Positions 21,016-31,489 of a stretch of 31,671 bases of DNA are shown here, in pieces. The DNA lies in the NCBI GenBank assembly GCA_004352715.1, contig SCFE01000098.1, forward strand, positions 555,749 to 587,419, in the 5' to 3' direction. This DNA is from Hofstenia miamia (taxonomy: Eukaryota > Xenacoelomorpha > Acoela). Made by a program: the position numbers and the translations under genes. How positions within the stretch are numbered: position 1 is the first letter of the stretch; each line of letters begins with the position of its first letter. The notes under the pieces were generated by a model. It did not search any database. It saw only the letters and a program-made list of their open reading frames with translations, and was not told the DNA's origin.

Positions 21016-21976
21016 AACTGGTGTAACGACAAGGAATATTGCGCAGGCTATGTACTATGCTCTGGTACTTGTTTACTGTATAACATCGGTATCAATAGTG
21101 GAGAAAAGATCATTCGATATAAACCTGATTGCGTTCTTAAAACGGTTTGAATTGTTGCTTATTCAATTAACTAATACATTGTTTTTAGAAAAACCCACAG
21201 CTTATTAATCAATCATTTACAGAAGGTAAATGTTAATATCAAGGGTGGATATCAATGTAGATTTTCATACCCGTAACCAATTTGCCCCCGCATCAACATT
21301 CAAAAACATGCATCCGCTATGTAGTCTTAACATACCAACACACAAAACGCACATAATGTTTATTCAATAGTTGATGGGAGAGTTTATTGAAAAATTAAAA
21401 ACAATTTAAAATCTAAGTGAAAAAATCTGTACAAACGAAACTAGTTTTACAGATTCATTCTGATATTCAATATACTTCAAGATCAAACATTTACGGGTTC
21501 GAATTTGAAAACTCAATCCGTCGTTCTAGTTTTAAAATGTCCATGTGGAAATACCGGATCTGTGCCCATTGTTATCTAATATATTTTAAAATGTAGCTGT
21601 GATGTGCACATCAAGATCTGACAAAAATTCCGATTCTAATTCTGCTAAACTATCCATACGGAACTTTTTTGATCTGACCTAGAATTTGGACTTCTTTTTT
21701 CTGTTGGTACAGAAAGCAATTTACTGTTAATTTCCAAAAATGTGCAAACTTACATTTATGTTTCTACATCAAGATTATTTTCAGTTAAAAATCTAAACAT
21801 TTCGAGCAACGAATTTTTTGAAATATTGAATTTTAACCTTAAACAGCTTCGAGTTTTGAAATGCTTGTAGCTCAAAACTATTAACGCTATGCGCAACTGG
21901 AAAACACCACTTGATACAGGAGTCTCATTCGGCCCCGCGACTTCTGAATGGGTTTGGGATATCTTTGTACATATCA
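21016..21976. other. Single-copy contig, no gene recognised
   Basis: After the gap a frame of about 44 codons with several cysteines, and another of 63 codons, run to stops at 21150 and 21208. Neither can be assigned, and their starts are unknown. The remainder is AT-rich and without visible features. Confidence 0.45.
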
Positions 21977-22976
21977 NNNNNNNNNNNNNNNNNNNNNNNN
22001 NNNNNNNNNNNNNNNNNNNNNNNNNNNNNNNNNNNNNNNNNNNNNNNNNNNNNNNNNNNNNNNNNNNNNNNNNNNNNNNNNNNNNNNNNNNNNNNNNNNN
22101 NNNNNNNNNNNNNNNNNNNNNNNNNNNNNNNNNNNNNNNNNNNNNNNNNNNNNNNNNNNNNNNNNNNNNNNNNNNNNNNNNNNNNNNNNNNNNNNNNNNN
22201 NNNNNNNNNNNNNNNNNNNNNNNNNNNNNNNNNNNNNNNNNNNNNNNNNNNNNNNNNNNNNNNNNNNNNNNNNNNNNNNNNNNNNNNNNNNNNNNNNNNN
22301 NNNNNNNNNNNNNNNNNNNNNNNNNNNNNNNNNNNNNNNNNNNNNNNNNNNNNNNNNNNNNNNNNNNNNNNNNNNNNNNNNNNNNNNNNNNNNNNNNNNN
22401 NNNNNNNNNNNNNNNNNNNNNNNNNNNNNNNNNNNNNNNNNNNNNNNNNNNNNNNNNNNNNNNNNNNNNNNNNNNNNNNNNNNNNNNNNNNNNNNNNNNN
22501 NNNNNNNNNNNNNNNNNNNNNNNNNNNNNNNNNNNNNNNNNNNNNNNNNNNNNNNNNNNNNNNNNNNNNNNNNNNNNNNNNNNNNNNNNNNNNNNNNNNN
22601 NNNNNNNNNNNNNNNNNNNNNNNNNNNNNNNNNNNNNNNNNNNNNNNNNNNNNNNNNNNNNNNNNNNNNNNNNNNNNNNNNNNNNNNNNNNNNNNNNNNN
22701 NNNNNNNNNNNNNNNNNNNNNNNNNNNNNNNNNNNNNNNNNNNNNNNNNNNNNNNNNNNNNNNNNNNNNNNNNNNNNNNNNNNNNNNNNNNNNNNNNNNN
22801 NNNNNNNNNNNNNNNNNNNNNNNNNNNNNNNNNNNNNNNNNNNNNNNNNNNNNNNNNNNNNNNNNNNNNNNNNNNNNNNNNNNNNNNNNNNNNNNNNNNN
22901 NNNNNNNNNNNNNNNNNNNNNNNNNNNNNNNNNNNNNNNNNNNNNNNNNNNNNNNNNNNNNNNNNNNNNNNNNNNN
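21977..22976. other. Assembly gap (1000 N)
   Basis: Exactly 1000 N directly before the TA repeat that opens the second 7.6-kb block. Confidence 0.95.

Positions 22977-23008
<32 letters not shown>
22977..23008. repeat. TA dinucleotide microsatellite
   Basis: At least 32 bases of TA repeat adjoining the gap. Such repeats often break assemblies and probably caused the contig end here and at 10274. Confidence 0.9.
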
Positions 23009-23012
<4 letters not shown>

Positions 23013-23043
23013 TATTATACCATGTTCATGTAGTGTTCAGGTT

Positions 23044-23661
23044 CTCAATAGATGCTATTAGACACTATGAAAGGGTTAGACCGACTTCGTTTATTTCAAG
23101 CATTATCACATATGCAGCTAACAAAATTTTTAACATTTTCGGAGAGTAACAGTTATTCTCACACATTGATCAAGAAATATTCTATTGCATTATTTTCAAA
23201 TGACGCCACTATACACATTTTTGAAAAAAACATTGGATTGATGTTTATTTAAAGTTTCTTTTTATAGAAAACCAAGTAAGAACTTTAAAGAAAAAATTAG
23301 AATATTGAATACCAAATTAAAAAAAATTAAGATGATTCCAGATATGTTTGAAAATTAAGTTCAAATCTTTAAAAATTTAGTTTCTTCCTTTTTCTTCCCA
23401 TACATATACATATAGATTGATTGTGAAAAATCATTCATAGGTCGGGGAAACCAAAAGCAGGGTACAAGAAAGAATTAAGGAACATATGAATACCAAAGAT
23501 TTGATTGAAATTTTCATACACAAACATCAACCAAGAGAAGAAAATATTTACATCCGACTAAGATCACTACATCATAAAATAAGAGAAGCACTAATAATTC
23601 AACAATCAGACGATGATCAATTATTAAACAACTAATCATGATATCATTGAACATATTTTAA
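23044..23661 (+). pseudogene. Penelope-like retroelement 3' part, relic 2
   Basis: This corresponds to relic 1 but has decayed differently. The frame from 23052 keeps the NSYSHTLIKK connector motif. It then loses about ten bases near 23236 and shifts frame, ending at 23252. In the GIY-YIG region DCEKSFIG is readable, where relic 1 has a stop, but the following residues are frameshifted. REALIIQQS reappears near the end, which falls at 23661. No RT domain precedes it. Because each relic is broken at different places, the two have had separate histories since they diverged, unlike the neighbouring GPCR gene, which is almost unchanged. Confidence 0.68.
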
Positions 23662-23734
23662 GAACATGCAATCAAAAATTAATGATATAAAAAATAATGT
23701 AAACATATTTATTTATTTACCTCATATTTATATA

Positions 23735-23777
23735 ATGATGATGTTTGAAATAAACCAAGGCGGTATATCTCTTTCAT
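23735..23777 (+). ncRNA. Decayed hammerhead-ribozyme-like motif behind PLE relic 2
   Basis: The same ATGATGA, GTTT/AAAC helix and CAAG as behind relic 1, at the same distance from the PLE stop. The core is defective, so cleavage is not expected. Confidence 0.3.
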
Positions 23778-24395
23778 TATATATATATATATATAAATAG
23801 TAAATAAATATATATTTATCGTCTAATAAGTAAATCTTTTAATCTCTTATTATTTTTTATATAAAATACTTATTAATATATGGAGGTATGCTTAGAGATT
23901 TACATTCACAAGCATGTTATTTATGCTTAAAATGTAATATTTGCGAACATGAGATCAAATAATAATTTTAATAGATTCCAAACTTTTGAAATGGGCATCT
24001 TTAAATATATTAAAATTTTTAATTAAAAGACACAAAAAATTTCTCATTTCTATCATTTATAAAGGCTCGCTTAAGAATATTGTGCATTAATTAGTGTTTG
24101 TTATCGTCTTTGAATTTGATCAAAGCAATTCTTCAATTAGGCTTATGTATTTTCAGTTGAAAGACTAAGGGTGAATAAATGATAACCTTGTATCATTCTT
24201 GCCATTCGTTCCTTAGAATTCAAATATTAATGTACAATATTCATAAATTTTACAAAATTTGTTGTATACAATATATTAGTAAATAATGAAACGAAATTAT
24301 GCCTATACGAAACTTGAAATAGAGGTAAATACTCCTAGGGTGTAGTGTACTAAATTCCACGTATTCATAATCTACAGAATTTAATATTGCGCTTT
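23778..24395. other. Non-coding stretch between PLE relic 2 and GPCR gene
   Basis: It contains a TA microsatellite at its start. It is otherwise featureless and the presumed 3' flank of the receptor gene. Confidence 0.5.
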
Positions 24396-25593
24396 TTACA
24401 ATTTAAATTGGTTTTTGAACAGATCGAAAAATGCTGTGCGAAACATTGGACCAGAGATGAAGTAAAAGATGAAGTTAAGAGAGGAATTAGTTATGGACAA
24501 GAAAAACTGAAAGTTATCTGCAAGTAGCAATCTTGCAACTGCGCGTTCAGTGGCAGGTGTGTAACTGTAGACTACGGTAACGACTATGATTGTAGGTGTC
24601 ATCAAAATACAAAAGATAATGCTGTTTGTCAGTAACATTATTGTTAAGCGCCTTTCTGTTGTGTTGTCCTTTTGTCTTTTTCTTAAAGAATATATGAAAT
24701 ATCCGTTAGCCAATAATACGATTGTAAAAGGCAAACCTACAGCAATAACTCCCACATAGATAGCGGTAAACCAATATTTAAATACGCGACTGCCATCAAG
24801 AATGCATGCAGAACCTATCTTGCTAAATTTAAAAATATTAGGTGTAGCAAGACCATAGCAGAAAATGACAATAAAAATACTGATTTTGTACGCCAACTTC
24901 GGCTTTCCATTTGTTCTGTACCACACTGGGTAATGTATTGCAATGACGCGATCAACTGCAAGAAACATCATGTGGTATATTGCAGCTAAACTACTACCCA
25001 AACATTGAAACTCGAATAACTAAATTTTAATAAATTTATTAATAAAATTTCACACCGTTTAGAATGTAATAATATATAATGTGGAAACTTTCTCTAAAAA
25101 ATCTAATGCATGTATATGACTAGTTCAATATTCTAAATTTGTGTGCTTGAAAATTATCTATTTACATAACTTATTTGTTGATAAGCTTCCTCACGAAACA
25201 AATGTTGCAACTGTGCAAAAGTTGTAAGATGCTATAAAGCTTCTAAATGTTTTAGGTTGTTTCAACCTTACAATAGGACAAATGGCCCTGCTTTTTAAAT
25301 AGTTTGATACGTACTTTGCAAAGAAAATTGCTATGATTTAAAATATTGATATTTGCTAAAGTGCCACCAAGTTCAACGTATCCATCTTGAATGATCGCAA
25401 TAGAATCCCATACCGCCTGACACATGATCAATGTCATCGAAGAATTGTGAATCTTTGTGTTCTTGGCAGTAAAAAAACAACATGTGTTTAGTACCAATCC
25501 AAGTGAACAAACTATGACACCAGAAAAGCTTACATATTTTATCAATTGATGTTCCAATAATTCTTCAAGTGTCGTATTCGAATCACTACCCAT
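24396..25593 (-). CDS. Class A (rhodopsin-like) G-protein-coupled receptor, two exons, copy 2
   Basis: Exon 1 spans 25593-25315 and exon 2 25019-24396, with the same GTACGT donor (25314) and TTTAG acceptor (25020) and a 295-nt phase-0 intron. The 300-residue product is identical to that of copy 1. Only two exon differences were noticed by eye (near 24426 and 24517), both silent. All motif departures of copy 1 (DRV for DRY, no CWxP tryptophan, NFIFY for NPxxY) recur. Both genes are intact, so they would be a pair of paralogues if the duplication is real, or two alleles if it is an assembly duplicate. The ligand and coupling are not predictable from the sequence. Confidence 0.88.
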
Positions 25594-26653
25594 TCCTAAA
25601 AGTATTATTAGCAACGTAATTGTTGATGATTATCACGACTATATTACTTGGATTAATTTCATAGGCTTTGTCTCAATCTACGGTTAGAATATGGGAATGG
25701 TAGACTGTATTGCAATTATACCTTCTTGGTCTAAGCATAGCAGATGCTTTTCAATGTCATAGTTCAAGCGTGATCAGTCACAAAGTCTAACCGTGGACTT
25801 ACTAGATAGTAATATTTTGTCTGACTAAATTAGATTTCAAATATATTATTATGCACATGTGTATTTGTTAATTAATTTTACTTACTACAGAGTAAGAATC
25901 AATCTAGGAAGTTCATACCTAATCTGATCCAAATCGTATATTTTTGACCAGAAAATAAGTAATTTGAATATCCTGCTCAATTTGATTCTGAACTTTCCAT
26001 TCTATTTTTTATTGATGTTTTTCTGCTGAATGTAGAATGCTCATCATTTTATGATAATATTCAGTGCATAGAATACTGAACAATCCGCGGAATGTAATAC
26101 GCAAGATATTCGCTAATTTATACTATAATGAAATTTTGACGTTTCATGATCATTTACTATTTACTCTTTATGTTCATATTTGTTCAGTAATATTTTGACT
26201 TAAATTTGCCTGTTAAATATTATGCAGGGTGTGGGAATTTTGAATTTTTGGATTTCAAACGATTTTATAAGAAGAAACATTAATTTGTATATTAAACCTA
26301 AATATTTATACAATCATTTAATCATGGCTGTACACTTAAATAATTAACAATTGGCTCTAAATTTGACCACTGTATTTTTATGTTATATTTTCACCAAATT
26401 CAAGTTTTGAACAAATAAAATCCAACGCCCACATCCTCATTAAACCTTAACAAGAGAGGCTTCCAACCAAATTTAGCAAGAGGGCTGATGTCAAATAGCA
26501 TATTTATTTGTTTAGCAAGGCCAAAAGTATATCAGTAATTTGACTGCGGGGTTTCACTTGAAAACAATCTAGGCCTCTGACAGATTTCACTCTGGGATCG
26601 GTTAGTAAAGAATGACAATATAAATACTTAGATGTTCTTAGTTAAATGCATGT
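25594..26653. other. 5' flank of GPCR gene copy 2, no other gene
   Basis: Non-coding. Nearly base-for-base equal to 12880-13944 apart from a small deletion near 26461 and two changes near 26597. Confidence 0.5.
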
Positions 26654-27704
26654 TAAGCAAACAACCTAGAATAATACACGAATGAAATTCTAATTTTAAT
26701 GGAAATCATGTTTCACATTTCTGAGCTAATTCTGATTAAGCAGAAATTCCGATTGACTGAGCAAAAGTCTATTTCTGCTAATGACGTGATCATTCTAAAA
26801 TTTAAAAACACCCAGAAAAGTCATTCATGAATAATGCAAAATGATTTAGGAAGATGTTTTGCAACGAAAGAACATCTTGTATATTAAATTCAGCAGTTAG
26901 TGATGTGAGCTAACATCAAGGACTCCTTCAATTAAATTATATAGCTAACCTCAAAGATGTTCATAAATTATTTTAAAGGAAATTTAATTGTGAAAATTAT
27001 AAATTCACGGTCTTTTAGCCCATAAATATTGTTTGTCAAAATCATTTACTCTAGCAAAATTTACCCTGTGTTATCTTATTATTCAAAATTTATCAATTGC
27101 AACTTGTTTTTGTTCAATAAGCTATTGTTAATTTAAATAATAAACCTAAATTTTTGTTGCAAAAATCATATTGAAAAAAGCAATGAACTTTAAGGCTTTT
27201 TTATATATGGATAGACCTACCAAACCCATTGAGGCGTGCCATGCACAAAGTCAGATTTCGCGGGCCCTAGAGTTGGAAATGGTCCTCTTTTCCAAAACAG
27301 GATCAGACCAAAAAGTTTACAAGTTAAACGGTAAGGGTCTGGATCGTTTGGATAACGTACGTTAAAAACAAAACCCTTAAATTGTTTTTGCTGCCAAAAA
27401 ACAGCAGTTTAAGAAATATACATGTATATAGGGAATACTAGGGCAATTCTTTTCTAGCCTAAAAATTGAATTTTAACGCTAAAACTTATCAAAAAAAATA
27501 TTTTGATCAATTAATCAAATTATAACTCCTCATATTGATTAGGTTTTTGTTAAGACGTATATAATCAAGTGCTGTTTACAAATGACAAAATATGCTTAAG
27601 ATTTTATACAGAAAAAAAACTTGGCAATTGGTTTGCAGAAATAGTAAAAACTTTCTTAAGAATGGCATTACACTATGACATAGATTTAAATTTTTGCTAA
27701 GCAA
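26654..27704. repeat. 1-kb tandem unit 2a
   Basis: It carries the same variants as unit 1a. It continues without N through AATTTACTAAA into unit 2b, giving a contiguous view of a tandem junction. Confidence 0.85.
27183..27365 (+). CDS. Small conserved ORF or first exon, product unknown (unit 2a)
   Basis: The translation is identical to 14474-14656. The same phase-0 GTACGT donor precedes the stop. No family is recognised. Confidence 0.33.
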   Translation: MNFKAFLYMDRPTKPIEACHAQSQISRALELEMVLFSKTGSDQKVYKLNGKGLDRLDNVR

Positions 27705-27714
27705 ATTTACTAAA

Positions 27715-28691
27715 CTAATTCTGATTAAGCAGAAATTCCGATTGACTGAGCAAAAGTCTATTTCTGCTAATGACGTGATCATTCTAAAATTTAAAAACAC
27801 CCAGAAAAGTCATTCATGAATAATGCAAAATGATTTAGGAAGATGTTTTGCAACGAAAGAACATCTTGTATATTAAATTCAGCAGTTAGTGATGTGAGCT
27901 AACATCAAGGACTCCTTCAATTAAATTATATAGCTAACCTCAAAGATGTTCATAAATTATTTTAAAGGAAATTTAATTGTGAAAATTATAAATTCACGGT
28001 CTTTTAGCCCATAAATATTGTTTGTCAAAATCATTTACTCTAGCAAAATTTACCCTGTGTTATCTTATTATTCAAAATTTATCAATTGCAACTTGTTTTT
28101 GTTCAATAAGCTATTGTTAATTTAAATAATAAACCTAAATTTTTGTTGCAAAAATCATATTGAAAAAAGCAATGAACTTTAAGGCTTTTTTATATATGGA
28201 TAGACCTACCAAACCCATTGAGGCGTGCCATGCACAAAGTCAGATTTCGCGGGCCCTAGAGTTGGAAATGGTCCTCTTTTCCAAAACAGGATCAGACCAA
28301 AAAGTTTACAAGTTAAACGGTAAGGGTCTGGATCGTTTGGATAACGTACGTTAAAAACAAAACCCTTAAATTGTTTTTGCTGCCAAAAAACAGCAGTTTA
28401 AGAAATATACATGTATATAGGGAATACTAGGGCAATTCTTTTCTAGCCTAAAAATTGAATTTTAACGCTAAAACTTATCAAAAAAATATTTTGATCAATT
28501 AATCAAATTATAACTCCTCATATTGATTAGGTTTTTGTTAAGACGTATATAATCAAGTGCTGTTTACAAATGACAAAATATGCTTAAGATTTTATACAGA
28601 AAAAAAACTTGGCAAAAGGTTTGCAGAAATAGTAAAAACTTTCTTAAGAATGGCGTTACACTATCACATGAATTTAAATTTTTGCTAAGCA
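27715..28691. repeat. 1-kb tandem unit 2b
   Basis: It carries the unit-b variants of 1b. It starts at CTAATTCTGATTAAG and lacks the first ~70 bases present in the other three units. The spacing from unit 2a is 989 bases, against 1051 in the first block. Confidence 0.85.
28172..28354 (+). CDS. Small conserved ORF or first exon, product unknown (unit 2b)
   Basis: Fourth identical copy of the 60-codon frame with the GTACGT donor. The function is unknown. Confidence 0.33.
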   Translation: MNFKAFLYMDRPTKPIEACHAQSQISRALELEMVLFSKTGSDQKVYKLNGKGLDRLDNVR

Positions 28692-30419
28692 ATTTTACTA
28701 CAAATATAGAAATTCACTAATATTCGATTATTGCCTAAATATCATATAAAATTAAATATTATACCTGCCAAAATATCATACAACCATACTAAATAATTGA
28801 ATAATTCTGTTTTTCATGTCTAAACCAATTTTGTAATATGTTTTCGCCGGAAAAAAAACATTTTGACAAATTCCTCTAAATTAATAATAACATATTTGAT
28901 TGAATAATTTGCATCTAATATCATTTGAGCCTGAGGTCTGAAACGGAATATGCTTAAAGGGACCAAATATAACCTATTATTTGCACATACAACAGAACGA
29001 AATAAAAGAGGAAATACATTCCTCTATCTTGTAGTGCTTTCAGATTGCGGATATCTTCCTCACTTTTTGTGCTATATGTCCTTAAGTAATCTTTTCAGGA
29101 TCATTAAGAAATTTAAAAAATTCTTAGGTTGTTTAAAGTTAGTATCTTTCGAATGCTAAAATTTTGCAGTAAAATGGCCTCTTCGGCACATCTTTTGAAA
29201 CACAAAAATAATAATGTACTATATCTAATTGGTAAATTTTATAAACTATTACTACAGCTGCAGTTATACCACTCTTTGAAGATTTTTGCAGTTAATAACT
29301 AATGACGTTCTTAGGTCGTCACTATTTTTTCTCCAAACAATAATGCTATTAACACCACAGTACGAGCCAATATAAATATTATCAAAAGATTATTATATTA
29401 CGAATAGTATGATTAGTTGCATTTTATAATATTGCATTACATTATTATAGGATTAATTATTGAATTCTAATGAAATTGAAGGACAATGTGACTGAATTCA
29501 ACATGAGAGTAGCCAAACGAAATAGTCAAGCCCATTAAATGTTACAATGTAATTTATAATATGTTAGAATTATGAAAAAAACATTATGAGCAGAGTCTAT
29601 CATTAATGCATCAATACTACATGTAATTGTATCCTGCATTAAATTTTCGCTTTTGCGCACATCTTATTTGAATCCTAGATGATAATCGGCTCCTTTTTAT
29701 ATTTGCTCTTAATATCACAAAATGTTCGAATACTTGATAAGTGCTATGGATGAATGAAGCGAGCTTAACATTTTTCGAGTTAATTCAAAAAAAAATTATT
29801 ATCAAGATAAATATAATAAATCATTTTAGCACTGATATATTAAAATATTTAAATTCGAATAAATTTACTAAAAACACAATGGGGTAAAATGAAGAAAGAA
29901 TACCTTTATGAAATGAAAAATCAGAAAGCTCTTGCAAATTTATAAACTAATCAGCCAATCAAAATTTACTATTGTGTTTTTGAAATTTTGTAATAGTCAA
30001 CGGCTACTCAAAGTAATGGAAAGCTAAATAAGATTCGTCCCGATTAATGACAAATTGTGATGTTACAACTTGTGTATTAGTTCAACTTTATGTAAATTAT
30101 AGAAAAAATTAGAAGAATTTTAAATATTATACAAATCATCAAATTGGGCTTCTATAAATTGATTTCTGCTTTTTTCAACTTGAGATTAAGGCAATACTCT
30201 CACATTTGAGAATTTTGGATTGTTCATTAAGTGTTTTTTGCATTTAATATAATTCATTTTCATATTCATAGCGAACTAATGAATTTACTGATGTTGAATT
30301 GCATGTATGTCAAATATCCTAAGATGTTAAATCAATATCACGATATTAGGTGAATATTATACCTGAATATTGAAACTTCTCATAAATCATTTATTTATTA
30401 CTATTGCTTTGTGTTGTAG
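28692..30419. other. AT-rich stretch, no gene recognised
   Basis: Equivalent of 16045-17771. It contains the same unremarkable 69-codon frame (28950-29159) and no supported feature. Confidence 0.5.
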
Positions 30420-30578
30420 ATACACATCTGCATCTTATTTGCTACCTATTATAATACAATGATCTTGTATTCTTTAGCAGACTATTGTCTGGGAAATGTG
30501 TATTTGATGTTCTTAGCCGCTATTCTTCATCAAATTCTCGTTCCTCTGATACTATTTTGTTTAAATTTCTTAGCATAA
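30420..30578 (+). CDS. Possible terminal exon of a membrane protein, copy 2
   Basis: The same acceptor (TTGTAG ending 30419) is followed by 52 open codons to TAA at 30576-30578. The frame has an internal ATG at 30459 and a strongly hydrophobic C-terminal half. Here the end is complete, unlike copy 1. No family is recognised. Confidence 0.28.
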   Translation: MHICILFATYYNTMILYSLADYCLGNVYLMFLAAILHQILVPLILFCLNFLA

Positions 30579-31088
30579 ATTTTTTGACAGCTTAACACAA
30601 CTACTGTATTATTAAATTATCAAATATGCTCATTCGTTCATGTAATTTCGATTCTATGTGCATCCATCAAGAATTTAAGCTACTCTCAAATCTATCGTTT
30701 TCGTCTTTCTTAATGTTTATTATGATCGTACGAAAACATGCACGCATGTTTTGTGTTGTGATTGCCTCTCATGTAAGTGTGCCTAAAATTTTGTCATTAT
30801 TAAATTATAATATCTCGTTGTTGTATTTTATCTTTTATTGTGTGGCTTTTTAAGCCCAAATGATTTCATTTTTTGTTGTTATTGCTTCTTAATGTATAAG
30901 ACCATTGAAAATCAATTAGATTGTTTCGAAACTTACAAATAGTTTGCCTGTTGGCACTACTTTAAATTACAAAATTGTACAGGCTGAAACAAATTTAAGC
31001 TAGTGACTTTATATCGTTTTCCTACGTTAATTGAGGATGAATCTGGGAAAATGAATTACATTTACAGATTGCTAATGCGTGTGAATGA
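30579..31088. other. Unique AT-rich flank, no gene recognised
   Basis: A 75-codon frame (30626-30853) is cysteine- and phenylalanine-rich by composition and has no motif. Not called. Confidence 0.5.
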
Positions 31089-31223
31089 ATTACTGAAGTG
31101 TTGAATATGGTACAAAATTGGTGCAATAGCAATGCGGTTCTGAATTTAAGTAAGAGAAAGGAATTTAAAATGGCCTTTAACATACTCCAGGCAATTTATA
31201 CTATTAATTTTGAAAATGTTTAG
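31089..31223 (+). pseudogene. LINE (jockey/CR1-like) reverse transcriptase scrap
   Basis: A short open stretch reads EVLNMVQNWCNSNAVLNLSK followed by RKEFKMAF. This fits the region after the RT active site in jockey/CR1-type LINEs, where a W-C-x-x-N, LN-x-x-K-T-K, M-x-F pattern is usual. A stop lies just upstream (31086-31088) and the frame ends at 31223, so only about 40 codons remain. No other LINE sequence was recognised. It is dead, and its right end meets the inverted repeat of the PLE tail. Confidence 0.5.
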
Positions 31224-31245
31224 AAAAGTTTAAGAATGCTAACAT
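31218..31245. repeat. 28-bp perfect inverted repeat, left arm
   Basis: The exact reverse complement of 31381-31408. It starts GTTTAGAAAAGTTTAAG and ends GCTAACAT. It reads as the antisense of the PLE C-terminal coding end and sits at the left edge of the PLE tail. Confidence 0.95.
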
Positions 31246-31406
31246 CAGAAATTTACTTACATCATCACCAAGCAACAAAAGATCATTTTAAAATATTAAC
31301 AAAGAACAAACATACCAAGATCACTGAAGCATTATTAATAAAACAACAACGTAAAAAACTTTTAAATAGACAATTAAACCATGTTAGCATTCTTAAACTT
31401 TTCTAA
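31246..31406 (+). pseudogene. Penelope-like retroelement C-terminal tail
   Basis: Fifty-odd codons in one frame, ending at TAA 31404-31406. They read KITEALLIKQQ, then LLNRQL and ILKLF, matching the end of PLE GIY-YIG regions (E-A-L-L-I, L-N-R-Q-L, short hydrophobic terminus) and aligning with the REALII/LLNKQL end of the relics at 10947 and 23661. All upstream PLE sequence is missing, truncated at 31246 where the inverted repeat lies. It is followed by a hammerhead motif 28 nt later. Confidence 0.68.
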
Positions 31407-31408
31407 AC
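31381..31408. repeat. 28-bp perfect inverted repeat, right arm
   Basis: Pairs with 31218-31245 across a 135-nt spacer. It contains the last coding residues and stop of the PLE tail. Confidence 0.95.
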
Positions 31409-31430
31409 TTTCCCTCTATACTCTATATAT

Positions 31431-31470
31431 GCACTGACGAAGCTATACGTTTGTAGCGAAACATGTTTGC
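31431..31470 (+). ncRNA. Hammerhead ribozyme (PLE type, minimal helix III)
   Basis: The core CTGACGA (31434-31440, the CUGANGA box) is followed by helix II GCTA/TAGC (31442-31445 with 31454-31457) and GAAA (31458-31461). Helix III is just two pairs, A61-T66 and C62-G65 (numbers are the last two digits of 314xx), with an AT loop. The predicted cut follows T31467. Helix I pairs GCA (31431-31433) with TGC (31468-31470), and more A/T pairs are possible outside. One extra A (31441) sits between core and helix II. Minimal hammerheads of this kind in the long-terminal-repeat-like ends of PLEs are established knowledge. Position between a PLE tail and a PLE start supports the call. Confidence 0.65.
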
Positions 31471-31489
31471 GGAATAAATCTTTCATAAT

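Larger units (their letters stand above)
22977..30574. repeat. 7.6-kb duplicated block, copy 2
   Basis: The counterpart of 10274-17927. It starts within a longer TA repeat (22977-23008) directly after an N run. Its right side continues without a break into unique sequence, whereas copy 1 stops at a gap at the same base. The order of PLE relic, GPCR gene, tandem units and hydrophobic frame is preserved. Confidence 0.9.

Noticed and set aside
21016-21150. Cysteine-rich frame after the 160-N gap as an EGF-like exon
   Set aside because: The cysteine spacing is not diagnostic, the start is hidden by N and another frame is equally open.
30626-30853. 75-codon hydrophobic ORF
   Set aside because: Composition of AT-rich DNA read as Phe/Leu/Ile/Ser; no recognisable domain or context.
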